A stretch of 64,000 bases of DNA from Archilochus colubris (taxonomy: Eukaryota; Chordata; Aves; Apodiformes; Trochilidae): contig CM041085.1 of assembly GCA_023079485.1 (NCBI GenBank), positions 92,453,115 to 92,517,114 on the forward strand. Direction: 5' to 3'. Positions within the stretch are counted from its first letter, which is position 1, and each line of letters opens with the position of its first letter. This document shows positions 13,887 to 27,300 of the stretch, in pieces. The translations under genes and the position numbers were made by a program. The notes beneath the pieces are model-generated. The model searched no databases and was not told the DNA's origin. It was given only the letters and a program-made list of their open reading frames with translations.

Positions 13887-16800
13887 GGATACTGTGGAAC
13901 ATTTGGAACTGAATGTAAACTACGCATTATAGCTACTCTTTATACAAGACTCCGGAGCAACAACATTTTTTATTATTGTTTTTGACATAAACATCAATTT
14001 CCCTATGTAAGAGACAAGACAGGTGCTAAAATACTTGCAGAATCACTGCTAAGGGTATTAACAGTACTATTGCCTCAGGAAGTTGGTGCTTTAAAGAGCT
14101 TAAGTGCAGTAAACGTGCAAGATTTTTTCTCACCACAGTCCAAAAAGAGGACCAGTAAATCTTGAGCCAGTATTAGAGATGGTCAGAAGCAATTTATTTA
14201 ATTGTTGAATTCTAAAATGGCTCCCTAACCTCTAAAAAAAAAAACTTACTAAGTTTGGATGAATTAATTACATCAGTAGTTTTCATACTAAGTACCATCT
14301 ATGACCAGGTTTTTCATTTACAGTGAACAGTATAAAGTTAACCTCCATCAGTCAACTGCAACTGTCATAAATTCCATTGAGAGCCCTTGTATGCAGTACT
14401 GCAAAAGCAATTATATTTGTCTGCCTGTAATGAAAGTGAAGTTTTTTGATGATAGCCAGCTAAGCTAATTCCTAGTGATACAGAATGCTAAGGTATAACA
14501 GCAATATTTTCAGGGATCTGTTTACCCATCATCTTCAATCAGAATCAATTTAATTTTATATATATGTAAATATGTATAAATATTACATCACCTTTTTCAA
14601 ACTTAGCTATCTAAAATATTTCCAGAAAACATGCTTGATCCATTCAATAAGTACTGTAACAAAGCAAAACTTTAAATTAAACCAAATAGCTTCAAAAGTG
14701 ACAAATGACAGGACACTGAGAAAAGGCAATGCTAATAATACTATACTCTTTGATTTAGTCCCTGTGATTTGTAGGCAAATCCTAAATTATACATCAATAA
14801 CAATACAGGAAGAAATTAGCAAATTACTTTCTCACCATAATATTAACTCCTTTGGGGTGGATAATCAAAAAAGAAAACCCAAAACTTTGTTCAGTAGCAC
14901 AAATCATTGAGAATATCTGATGAAATCTGGGTCAAATTTGTGGTCACCTTCAAGCTAGCGATCAGCTAGTGGTCAACTTCCACCTTTCCACTGTCTATGC
15001 TATGTGTTGATATAGCGTCCCATGTAAAACTATATATTCTATTGCACCATGCCTGTAGAATACTCTGCTGCAGAGCAGCAATTTAGGATTTACCACTCCT
15101 TGTATCTCCCTGTGGCTTCACTGGTCATACCACAAAAGAAGTGGAAAAAAGTGGAGCACAAAAATATTTCAGCTGGGTATCAAGAAACACTTCTCAATGT
15201 CATCTATCACTCTGTGGAATAGTTCCCCAGGAGAGTAATTCAAATTCTGTGCCAGACTTCAGAGATCAGGTTTTTATTAAGACAGTAAAGTAGGCAAGGT
15301 TCAAAAAGATTATTTCCTATCTCAAATAATAATGATTCTGTAGTACAGACTATTATTTATCTCTTTTCCTTTACCATATAACCCATTTCTGAATACTTTT
15401 CCAAATATTATTTAGCATCCAATATGCTGCATAAGCTATTTATAACTTATTTGTTTCAACAAGTATTTGCAATGAGGGACAAGGTTGGCAATATAGAGAT
15501 GGTTACATCACTAAATGTTAAGGTAGGTGTATAATAATGGCAAATGCTTTTACTTTTAAAACAAGCTTTCTGAATAAAGTCTGCTTGAAGAAATTTAAAC
15601 CAATGTATTAACCAACCATGAGACAAGAGGTCATCCTTATGTGAGGTAATGCTCATTCTCATTACTAATATAGCTGCTTTATATTCACAAAATATTCAGC
15701 ATTTGTGATTGTTCACTGACAGTTAGGACAGATTCTTAATGCTGGGAGAGATCTGAGGTGTGGGATGTGTCTAAAGATTGGTTTAAACAAATTATTCAAT
15801 GACTGGGTCTGCAGAATGCTGGAGACCCCCTGTTCACCAGCCCTGTCTGAGTGCAATGTATTCTAAAAGGGGTCAAAGGCTTTTCCTTTCCTTTTGTATT
15901 AACCCGAAATGATCATCATGTGCACCTCTGTTCTGTGAAGTGGGCTTAGACCAAGCCCATAGGATCAGAAGGTTTGTCAAAATAGCTCTTGCTCTCTCCA
16001 ATCATGATGGGGCTGTGGTTTCAGAGAAGCACAAAAATACCCAGAGTCTAATGTAAATCAAAGTCATTGAACCTGACATCATTACGCTTGTGAAACTTTA
16101 ATAGGAAAAAGACTTGAATGCCCTTGCATTGCTAATTGCCAGGACTCCAAGGGAACTAAAAATGAGCTTTTTCAGAACTTTGACTGAGACAATCAAATTC
16201 TGTCTGAATCTAATGCTGGATGTGAAAGGCTTTTCAGCTCAGATCCCAGACTGTTCCATGCTTTGCACCACAGTGAGCTAGCTCACCACTGCGGTCAGGA
16301 AGAGCTGTTTACTAAAAATAATCTACATGCTGCAGTATTACAAGGATTGCATTGATACATTGCTGACACGGTATCCTAAGGTTTATAGGCTCTACAGAAC
16401 AGGGGTTTTGGGGTGAAGAAGAACAACCCAACCCTGACAGCAAGCCAGTCAATAAATCTGTGATGCTCTGATATGACAGATACGCTTCTGCCTGCTGGTG
16501 TACAATGGGCCCTGGAGATGCTCAGTACCTCTTTCCAGTTAGACAATTTGAGATAAGCTCTTGTACATCCCTACCCTAATGCAGTTATTCTTTATGCACT
16601 GTGGAGAGGAAAGGCTGTGGTACCCAGCAGTAGAAAGGCTGTTCAGCCACCCCAAGGTATTCAATAGCTGTCATTTTCATCTTACCTATCTATAAAAGCA
16701 TTAGCGGGAGATTTAGGATGCCCTGTGAATCTCGTCTCAAAAAAAGAAGGCCAAGCTCTATGTGTCTGTCTGAAGAACTAATTCTCAACCACAGCCACCA

Positions 16801-17122
16801 AGGACCAGACAGCAGCCACTATGTGAATGAATGTTTATTCACTTGCAGTTTGGCTTTAGCTGTCAAAACTGATCTGGGTGTGGATTTACTTCTGTGATTT
16901 ATGCCCTTTCCTGTCTTAAATACAATGGTGGTTTTGTTGGGGTTTTTTGTTTGTTTGTTTGGGTTTTTTTTGTCTCCTTAAATTGCTATTGTCTCTTCCT
17001 CTAATGCTGAGTTGAATGTAATCACCAAAAGCAAGGATTTGAATGTGCAAGCTCTGCTTGGGAAAACCATGCTGGGAAACCCTTCTGCACTCTAGGAAGT
17101 CACACACTCCATCAACACCTCC

Positions 17123-17253
17123 AGAAAGAAAGAGAAAGAGAGAGAGAGAGAAAGAGAGAGCGAAAGAAAGAAAGAGCGAAAGAGCGAAAGAAAGAAAGAA
17201 AGAAAGAGAGAGAGAAAGAGAGGAAGAAAGAAAGAGAGAAAGAAAAAAAGAAA
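17123..17253. repeat. GA/GAAA polypurine tract
   Basis: The tract is 131 bp of almost pure purine on the plus strand, mixing (GA)n and (GAAA)n blocks, interrupted only by C at 17161, 17177 and 17185 (each in a GCGAAAG-type motif). Such mirror-like polypurine tracts can form triplex structures. The open frame across it (K/R/E repeats) is compositional. Confidence 0.95.
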
Positions 17254-18100
17254 TTCAGATTGTCTTCATTCTTCTTTCAGACTGAAATCCCACGTGCTAG
17301 TAAAACAAGTGGGTCTTAAAATAGTCTAACACTTTTCACAGGAGTAGGAATGTGACCAGTTATTTCTTGGAACTTTGCCCAGATTTCAGTCTACATTTTC
17401 CCTTCATTTTCACCCATGTATATCTTGAACTTCGCGTCTAAAAATTTGGTGTGTTGGCTGATATCTTTGCTCTATACCAAAAATAACTCTGAGTGATGAA
17501 CGAAATAATTGAAAAGACAACACAATAGCATTGCAATAATCTGAAATACAAAGTTTCTGCCAATTTAAATTTCAGTTGCCTGTACAGATAGTTAAGAAAA
17601 TGTAAGCTCTTACCATATCTACATTTGAGCTTGTTCAAAGCTCCATTACAGTCAACAAAAAAGAGAACAGGCAATTCTTAGTAGAGGATTCATTTCACCA
17701 AAAGAGAGGCATCTAAACTACATCAGAGAATAATGGCAGAGAAGCCCCTGTTTCCACCCACTGACTACAGCAGGAGTTTAGACAACCTGTTCAGATGTAA
17801 ATGCAGCTGTCTAAACTCAGCAGAGATGAGCCACAACACATTGACCAAATATCTTAATGCAAATAAGAATTTGTGAATTTCTGATTTGAAGGGACAAAAA
17901 TTGAGTAGTTAATGATCAGACACTAAGCTAATAGGAGAAAAAAGACTGTAACTATTAGCCACGCTCATCTCTTTGATTATCTCTGGAGACTAGCAGAGTA
18001 TAATATTGAAATCTCTCACAGGCCTCAATAGGCTCAACTTCCCATTAAAAGTTCATAGCATAGGTCTTAAATAACCTTAAAATGGTACTCTGATAGTTTC

Positions 18101-18152
18101 TTTACATTTTTTGTATTGAAGTTCCATTTACAATTTTTGTATTGAAATTCCA
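18101..18152. repeat. tandem duplication of 26 bp
   Basis: Two adjacent copies, TTTACATTTTTTGTATTGAA.. at 18101-18126 and its partner at 18127-18152, match at 24 of 26 positions (differences at unit positions 7 and 21). Confidence 0.92.
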
Positions 18153-21100
18153 TGCTGGCACCTGAAATTTCTGTGGGAGGCAATGCTGAGCAACCAAGAA
18201 ATGGGCATGAATGTCTTTTTTGTTTATTCTAAAGAAAGCATAGCACAAGAATGCCAGAAGCACTACTAGAAACTACATGTCATTTGCTGTTAGTAAAAGA
18301 AATTACAGAATCAGGGTAAACCAATAGCTAGAGGTTCTTGAGCACATACTTGCTGGGTCAGCCTAGGATGATTTTTGTCCTTGGATCAGTTTTCCTCTCC
18401 TATCTTTTCACTGGAAAATAGTTAAAATCAAAACACCACTTCCAATTACTTAGTGGAATCAAACATGATGGATTTGGCATCAGGATCAGCAAACACTTGA
18501 CATCAAAAGGGTAACATCAGCCGCAAAGCAGAATGTTTGTGCCAATGTGTGGTATGGCTGCCACAGATTCCTCAGCCGTCAGGGGGATCAAATTTTTGGA
18601 ATGGATGTGAGATGGCAAGCTCTCAGCTACAGGCACACCACCAAGGCATTTGCAGCTGAGACTCACTGTCTCCCAGGCTCAGGGACCAACTCTCCTCTTC
18701 CCCCTGGCCCCAAGATCGTCTCTTATTCTCCAATGCAGTGGGCACCATGTGCTTGTGAGGATAACATTTACCTGTCACCTGGCTTTGGTTAAAGGAGCAA
18801 AGTAGTTTTTCTACCCTGCCTTGCTTTTTATGTTCCTTTTTCCTCCCTTTAGCTAGCTGCCAAACACAAACAAGCTAGCATTAGTCAAAATGTCCTGGGT
18901 CACCTTGTAAGAAACAATGTGCTGGGAATCTTTTTTATAGTCCAAATGAAACACGTCATGCCAAGAATGGGCTCTCTTGAGATTACACAATTTCACAAAA
19001 GAAGTGTGGATACACCATGATGCCAGGCATTAGGAAAACAAAATTACTTCTAAGAGTATTTAATTGGATGAAAGTTCCTTCTTATTTTTCTACTGAAGAA
19101 ACACCTTAGATAGTGCCCAAAGGGTATGAGGACAGACAGGGAGTAAAATACACTTTACCAGCCCATTACCTGCTGAATGATTTCCTAAAGCACTGTTGTG
19201 TCTCAGGATTATGTATATTACTGCTTCCCTAGTAAGTGACATCACTAAGAGTGATATTCATCTGACCAAATACAAAGGTGTCCAGAATAGTAAAGAGTCC
19301 TGCTCTCTTTGTATGCAATAAATTGGCATGTCTGAGATGCAGTTCATTCTGCTCAAAGGCAAGAGTCTAACACAGGTGAAATTAATCATCCCATACAATT
19401 TCTGTGCTTGTTTTATTAAATGACTGTGAAAGAAACTCAGGTGAGTTTCTAATTCAGATGTAAATTACAGACATCAAAATGAGGGGATATGAATCATATC
19501 TAAGCAACATTAATTGAAACATTCATGCAGAAAATTCCCCTGTAAACATTAGCCAGTGATACATAGGGAAAGACTATGCCTATGGCAATATTGTGCAGAA
19601 AAGTCTATAGGTCAGTTTTCACTACAGTGTCTTGGATTCTTGGTATAAGATCAAAATTGCTGCCATGAGGCACTGCATGAATTTATCAGTTTTATGACAA
19701 ATAAAAACACAAGCTATCACCCCATCTGCTTTTACAATTCTACTTCAAAACATTTGTGCTTGGTCCAATTCTCTGTTCCTGATGTCTTATTTCAGTACTG
19801 ATATTGACTGGTGAAGACAGTGCAGGAGCCTACCTAGGTGACATTATCCATTTGGTTTGTCACCAATATGATTCATCAGCAGTAGTCACTCTCATCTTCC
19901 ATCCTTTGGGCAGGAATAAAAAAGTCACTAAGAGAAGCAGCAGAACTTAACTGCAGAGTGTTTTGTTGGGGACCTCAGCTCTTAGACTGTGACTTAATGC
20001 TGCTAATGGAATTTTTGTTTCCATCTTGTTAGAGGAGAACACAAACATGAAAGATAATGCTTCTTTTTATTACACTTCTTTCTACTGCATTGTCCCTGTC
20101 CCTTCATTTCAAAGCAGTGAAATAGCAAGTCATTACACAAAATCCTATCCTAAACCCCCACAACTGTTCTTCTAAAGACTCAGACACATAGGGGTTTTCC
20201 CAATAATAATCTGGAGCTCAATAGTGAGTTAGCATTGCAACACAAAATGGCACATAAGCTCTTACCTGTTTGTGATAAAAAATATTTAATGTATGGCATA
20301 CTCTTTTCTTTTCTTCCCCCCATCGTCCTAACCTTTAAATTAGTCCTCTGGTTAACTACTGGATTTCAGCAGTGACTGTTTCTATGCCTAATCAAATCTG
20401 AACTCTTCTGACAAACTGAAATGGACAGATATTTTTCACATTAAATACTTCTCCTAGATGACTGTGAGAAATATGTTAGGGAAGAAAAATTCTCATATTA
20501 AGCTAAAACAATCTCTTCTGAGCCCTTTTAATCCAGCTATAAAAAAAAAATTAAATAAAAAAAAAAAAGTGAAAAAATCCAAGTAAGCACAATAATCCTA
20601 AAAATATTTCTCACTAATTAAATACATTTCATGTGTTCTGTATTAATTCTGAGACAATAAATTAATGTTATATTCCAGTATGATCAGTATAAATTATTTC
20701 AAAACCAGCTAGAAAATGACCCCCCACAAACAGGAATGTTCAAATGCTGCTTAAAAGAGGAAATAGTTGGATCAATTTACAAGAAAATCCTTAAAAAAAA
20801 CCCAGTGGCTCCTTTATTTTTTTTGCCTCCAAATTTTGCCTACATTTCCTGCAGCCAAGCTTGTATATGGAGCCCATAAGAACAGACAGCACCCACAGGG
20901 ATTATTTCAATATGCAAGCTGGCTGGCTGGAGTAAATCAGTGCTCAGTAGTGGGAAACTTCAGAAAAATAGTGGAAGTTCTGGTGTTTTGGGTTTGGTAT
21001 TGCTGTTTTTTAATCCAAACAGGATGATATACACTCAAAAGTGGCTGCATTTGCAGAAAAGGAGCCAGAGCAAGCTGAGCACTAGAAAGTAACAGTGTGA

Positions 21101-23477
21101 GTGCTTTTCTAATGGCAAATACAATCAGCCCTTACATTCATCTCAGTATTAGCAGCCAACCACACAGTGCTTACAACAATCATTGCCATGGAGTTATCAA
21201 ATTTTTCAAATGCAAACTCTGATCCCTACAGAGATTAAATCACAGAAGTAATCTAAATAAAATCAGGAGAGTGCTTCTAGTGAAGTGTGTGCACAGATTT
21301 GCACAAAGTTGCAGCCCCAAGTATATATTAGACAAGAACAAGGCTTCTAACCAGGTTCCAAAAAATAGTGTATCAGAAATGGAAGACTTATACTGGGTAG
21401 TTTGTTGTTTCTGTGACAGAAGACAACTGAAAGGAAACTAAAGGAACCAAAACATAACCTTGTGAGATCCCACAGCCAACCAGGGCAACCACAGAATCTA
21501 ATTTATGTTATCTTATATTACTCCGGGCTGCTGATAAAAAGTGAGGTTATCTCTAGCTTCAAATAAAGGCCAGACCACGGGACTGAAGAGCACTGCAAAG
21601 GTGTGAAAGCACAATTCTTGTTATTATGGGCAGAGCTGCAGCCAGGCTGGAGCACAGCAGCTGCCTCGCATGCCTGGAGTGCAGCGAGCCAGGGTGACAC
21701 GATTCCTGTAAACCCTTCAGAAGAGATGGGAGAACAAGAAGTCAACCAAAAATGTGACATTGCCTAGTGCTGATGAGTGAGAAGGCAATCTTTGGTATGA
21801 AAAGAACAGCAGCAAAGGAGGAGTGTATATGGATCCTGGGGAGCTATCAACCGTGAAAGTAAATTAAGTGAAGAGCTGAGGTGTTCTCATTTGAAGATAT
21901 GATAGAAAGTATCACTCCTGGCTTCCTTGTGCAGAAATATATCTTCTAGATACATTGCTAACCTCAGACATTAAAGTCTTCTCTATATATTTCTACATCT
22001 ATTTGTATAGATCAACATAAAATCATTTGTGTAAGACAGAGTAACAAGTGCAGTCAAGTGATTTTTATAAAAGCGCTGGAGGGAAAGGAGGGAACTGTTC
22101 ATAGTTCAGCTGCTCTCAGGTATGGGAGTCAATGGCAAAACTTGTTTGTACAGAAAGAGGTGTCCCTAGTATCAGTATCAACCCACATGGAAAGCTGTGC
22201 TAATCAAGCCAGCAACCAAATGCAACAGCAGGAAAGTTTTGGTTTCAGTACTGAAATCCCTTATCCTTCAACATGTCAAAAAGCACATATCAACTCTTTC
22301 TTAGAAGATGCACAAAAGTGTCTAGTGAGAAATTAACATATGTTGGGAAAATCACTTCATCAGTGTGAAGGTTTGTTATAAACACATTAGCAAAAGGAGT
22401 TTTTCCTCTCAAGCTACTTACAGGTGTTCTGGCAAGTAATCTGTGAATTTGACACAATTATTTACCAAAATCATGAAGAAACAATATATGTGCAAATGAT
22501 GAAGTTTTAGATTGATCAATAAAACAGCTATTCAATTCACACACATCAATTTTTAAAAACGTATGGCTGTAGAATATTCAGCCCATCATGTCCCCCTACT
22601 TTTTATTCTCTTTCTCCTTTGCCATGTTTCTTGAACACCTTTTATTCACACTTATCTATTTAATTTTCACTCACATGCCTTTTGGTGTTTTTACTTCATT
22701 TTTAAATACTAATTCTGTTGGGGTTTTTTTCCTTTTCTTTTGTTTCTCCCATTTCTGATTCCTATTACTTTTTATCCACAGTCTCACAGTGATTTTTAGT
22801 ACTCTCTACTTCTCCTGTCTTACTCTCTGCTTTCTTCCCAAGCCTTTTCTCATGTATGCATTACAACTATGCCTGTAACCTGTGGTACAATAATAAAAAA
22901 CTTGTGGTGTATACCACATTGCTTGGAACTTCAACTAGATTAATTCTGCTATTAACACAAAAATTTTCACATTTTTCACAACACTGCTGAGTGCAAGGAC
23001 CTCCATGAGCCACCTCACTTTTTCCTTCAGTACTTCAGTATATTTTCATACAGCATCAATTTCAGTGGCCTACAGAGGGAAAGAAGGAATTGATTTAGCC
23101 AAGCCCTATTGCTTCAGGAAACATCTGAGTGCTGAAGCTCCCACCAGAACCAATCTAGCAATTCAAAACAGCATTTATGCCTCAAAAGTGCTCCTTGGTT
23201 TGACTGTTCAACCCCTACATATCCTCCTCTCAACGTCCAATGCTTTTCAGCATCTGCAAAACCACATTCCCAAAGTTGGGGACTAAAGCATCTATAGGTA
23301 CCTGTGCTACCACTATTGCTTGCCCAAACGGGCTACTGCCATGGCTCAGCTCAGCATCAAAGTATTTATCTCTTACCCTAAGCCACTTTGTGGTTTATTC
23401 ATCAGGTCTCTCAGACTCACAGCTCTGATAGGCAGCATGCAATGCTCAGGAAAAGCAGGGATGCTGCATTGCCTTTC

Positions 23478-23680
23478 CTGTGAGGGTGGTGAGACACTGG
23501 CACAGATTGCCTAGAAAACTGTGGCTGTGGGTACCCACTTCCCTGTGTTCAAGGCCAGGCTGGATGAGGCTTTGAGCAACATGGTCTAGTGGGAGGTGTT
23601 CCTGCCCATGGCAGGGGGTTGGAACTAGATGATCTCTAAGGTCCCTTCCAACCCAAACCATTCTATGATTCTGTGATTAC
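23478..23680 (+). mobile_element. CR1 LINE 3' fragment
   Basis: The fragment matches the 3' end of CR1: the last codons of the pol region (TGTGAGGGTGGTGAGACACTGGCACAG.. style) followed by the hallmark GATGATCTCTAAGGTCCCTTCCAACCC and a tail ending ATTCTATGATTCTGTGATT. It is 5'-truncated, as is usual for CR1, and the frame carries disruptions (for example GCC-TAG near 23510). Confidence 0.92.
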
Positions 23681-23899
23681 ACAAAATGCTGAGGAGCAGA
23701 GCCAGGCACCAGGGGCATTTCTGATGCTGCAACATTGCTGTTCAGATGGAGGAGAGCAGAGCAGGATGAAACATTACGCTAATAGAACAAAAATGTAAGC
23801 TTAGCAAAGGAGAATATAATGAAATAAATTTTAAAAATAATAAGCTGTTGTAAAAAACCTTTGCTGAGAAATGGTGTTTCTATGTCTAGTTTTAAATAA

Positions 23900-24361
23900 G
23901 TGCTTGAAAGAGTCCAGCGCAGAGCTACTAAGATGATTAAGGGAGTGGAACATCTCCCTTATGAGGAAAGGCTGAGGGAGCTGGGTCTCTTTAGTTTGGA
24001 GAAAAGGAGACTGAGGGGTGACCTCATCAATGTTTTCAAATATGTAAGGGGTGAGTGTCAGGGAGATGGAGTTAGGCTTTTCTCAGTGGTGACCAGTGAT
24101 AGGACAAGGGGTAATGGGTGTAAATTGGAGCACAGGAGGTTCAAGTTGAATATTCGGAAAAATTTTTTTACTGTAAGGGTGACAGAGCCCTGGAACAGGC
24201 TGCCCAGGGGGGTCGTGGAGTCTCCTTCACTGGAGACATTCAAAACCCGCTTGGACACGTTCCTGCACGATGTACTCTAGGTGGCCCTGCTCTGGCAGGG
24301 GGGGTTGGACTAGATGATCTTTCGAGGTCCCTTCTAACCCCTATGATTCTATGATTCTATG
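23900..24361 (+). mobile_element. CR1 LINE 3' part with an uninterrupted ORF2 C-terminus
   Basis: This is the terminal 126 codons of CR1 ORF2 (the region after the reverse transcriptase domain; motifs [21 protein letters not shown] and [15 protein letters not shown]) running without a stop or frameshift to its natural TAG at 24278-24280. An 80-bp 3' UTR and three ATTCTATG tail units follow. The element is 5'-truncated at GTGCTTGAAAGAGTCCAGCGC and is not capable of movement on its own. The intact frame and regular tail suggest it is younger than the other copies here. It sits only 220 bp after another CR1 fragment in the same orientation. Confidence 0.95.
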
Positions 24362-27300
24362 AAATGTTCAACTGTAGCTTTCAACTTCTTTGTGGTTTAA
24401 GATTTATAAATACCCTAAGCACTCACCATGCCACATAATAGCTAGCTAGTTATTTTAGTCATTTTCTAAATAACTGATTTCAGCATACAATTATCAGACA
24501 TTTCTGATGACTGTTCTGTAAGTCAGATACGGTCATTCCTGTGAAATGATAGCAAAAACAAAGCAAATATCTTCAATTTATGGCATAATTACACTTCTAA
24601 AACTTAATTAAAACTTCTTTTAAATATCCATCATTTCCCAGCACAAAAACATACACAAATTATAATTTATGGCAATATCTTCCTGTTTATAAAATCTACT
24701 TATTTAAAATTACAGATATTTTGTTACAGAATTATTTACTGAGCATAGCACACGTTGGGATCTTCAGTCACGATTTAGAGGGGAAAAAAAATGAACTGTT
24801 TACAGGCTTCTGAAGATTGCGTTGAGATGACACAAAATAGTGCTTTTGCCATATACTCAATAGCAACTTAAAATAAACATCTTGACTTGAAAGACCTTTA
24901 TAAAGAATTCACATGAAGAATTTAGTATACAATAGCGTGTGCAATGTGTTCTGGAGGCAAGAATAGCCATTGGTTGTGTATTTGCTCTTAACCTTGAGTT
25001 AGGAGGCTCTGATTTAGATGATTCATGGGTGAAACTGCAACATGCGTAATCTAAAATTATAATATTGGTAATGCTAATGCTAATGCAAAGATTATTAATA
25101 TTTATGCACTATTTAGAGTTCCCACTGCTTTTCAAAACAACCGTTTTGAATCCTGAATGTTATCTGATTCATTTTACTCTCTGTTCAACAAGACCAAAAG
25201 TCTCTCTTGCACATAAAACCCACAACCCTCACATAAAAAAAAAAAACCCCAAAACCAAAAAACAAGCTCCTTTCACACTTTCATGTGCAAATGCTGTCTA
25301 TAGCTGCATAGCTAAATACAAAAACACTGTTCTTCATGCTTTGGCATCTGTTTTCCTCTAGGACAGTATTTCAGATATGCCACACAGATCATTACCTAAC
25401 ATAGACAACACGTGAGAAGATGTACACATGTAAGTGACAACAGCTTTATGGGAAAATTATCATCTACCCGCTCAGACATTGATTGAAATGGGTTATCTGC
25501 TTTTTAAGGAACTTAAATATTTTGGTGTCATTGACTATGTTTCTAAATGATTTACATGCAATGAATATTTGATAAATTCTTGGACTACGCATGTAAGCTG
25601 CTGGATATCTGTTAAGGAATTATGCCCTCTCATAGATATTAAATCAGGAAGCTACAAAATAAACTATGATATACCTCTGCACTTGCAAACAACTATTAAA
25701 CTGAATTACTGCTACAGCTCAGTGAGACAACTATTGGTAACTACTTACATTCTATGTAAAAGCCATTATATCAAAGATACATATCCACCACTGAACAAAT
25801 GGCTATTATTTAAGAAGTCTGAAAAGAGACAAATATTCAGACCTTCCTCTGCATCATGAATGGAGGAACATCTAAATCTGTATGATTTTGTATGAGAAAC
25901 AGTAATAAAAACAGAACTCGGGACCACTGATTGCAACCTTATAATAGGAATTTTCGTGGACAAGTATTGTTTTATAAGATATCTACAATACACAACAAAA
26001 ATACGACTATATAAGTAATTGGCTTCTGAAAAGCATTTGCTATCAAGAAAGTTTCATATAAAAGAGAGAGGAGATGTTTTCAGAATACCAGGGTCAAGAT
26101 TTCAAATTAATTAATTTCTGAATTTTAAGGAGTATATAATATTAACTGCTACACAATAGCATATTCTGAAAATCAACATCAGCATCTGTCAAAGCACACT
26201 CTGATACTGCAATGCCTGGGCTCACACCCTCTCCCAAGCCTTACACTGTAGAGAGCAACATGAAACTTATTTCCAAATCTTTGCATGGACACATCTGCAG
26301 TACTAAAGCACTTCACAGAGAAAGTGAGACAGCAATCCTGGGAAGTGGTCTGATCATTTCTACTTCTAAAATTTTAGTAATGTCCACAAATTTTGCTAGT
26401 TTTATGAAGGAGCTTTAACTTATCTCTTCCTACCAGTAGTTAACTTCTGAGAGCCCTTTGCAGTGTGCAGAAAAGTTCTCTGAATTCATCCCTTTGACTG
26501 CCATGGTGTGGGAGGATAAAAATGCCAAGTTTCCTTTTTTTTGGACATATCAACAATTTTACTTACATTTTCTGGATATGTCAGGAAGCACATGTTCTCA
26601 ATAATGCAAAAATATTCAATTGGAAGTACAGGGATGAGACATTAGGGTTTATTTTACCATATTTTACTTCCAAGATCACTGAGGGTAATTGCTCTTTTGT
26701 TCAGGTCACAGCCTATCCTGAGGTAGCTGGTAGTGGTGATTCCTAAACACAATCACCATTTGAGAAAAAATAGCCCATAACCCTATTAGTGACATTTATG
26801 TCATAACACTTATGAATAAAACAGAGAAAATTAAATTTGCTCAGATAATCCTAATTTCCAGAATTTAAATTGAAAACCCAGGGCAATCCATCCCATGATG
26901 CAGCACTACATCAGCACAGATCAGCTTGGAAGTCTTGGACCCCCTCAGCCCTGACTTCTGCACTTTAGAAACTGGGGAGGAATTAAAGATTGAATTCATT
27001 AGAGAAATAATTTATCATTTTAATCTTTCAGCACATAGACTTTCTGTTGCAGAAAACTACCATGAACTAGGATAATTTCTATTAAAAAGCAAACAACAAA
27101 CAAAAAGGTTTTTTTAGACTTAACTAAACCTCTCCTGATAAATAAACCACTGACAGTTTCTTAGGATTTTTATTTATTTTTTTTATACAAATAGCAGTGT
27201 CAGCTCATCTACTGGTTTGTAAATAACTATAATGAAGGCTGCTGCATTTTCAACTGAGATTAATTTCATTACACAAGTGAAAACATGTACTAAAGCAAAA

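Larger units (their letters stand above)
7915..23477. other. no gene seen; intergenic sequence with small repeats
   Basis: Apart from the listed tandem units at 13851 and 18101 and the purine tract at 17123, I see A-rich low-complexity segments (10830-10990, 12485-12560, 20535-20570) and a T/G-rich run at 16930-16970. The 143-codon minus frame at 12244-12675 is driven by low-complexity sequence. Confidence 0.6.
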
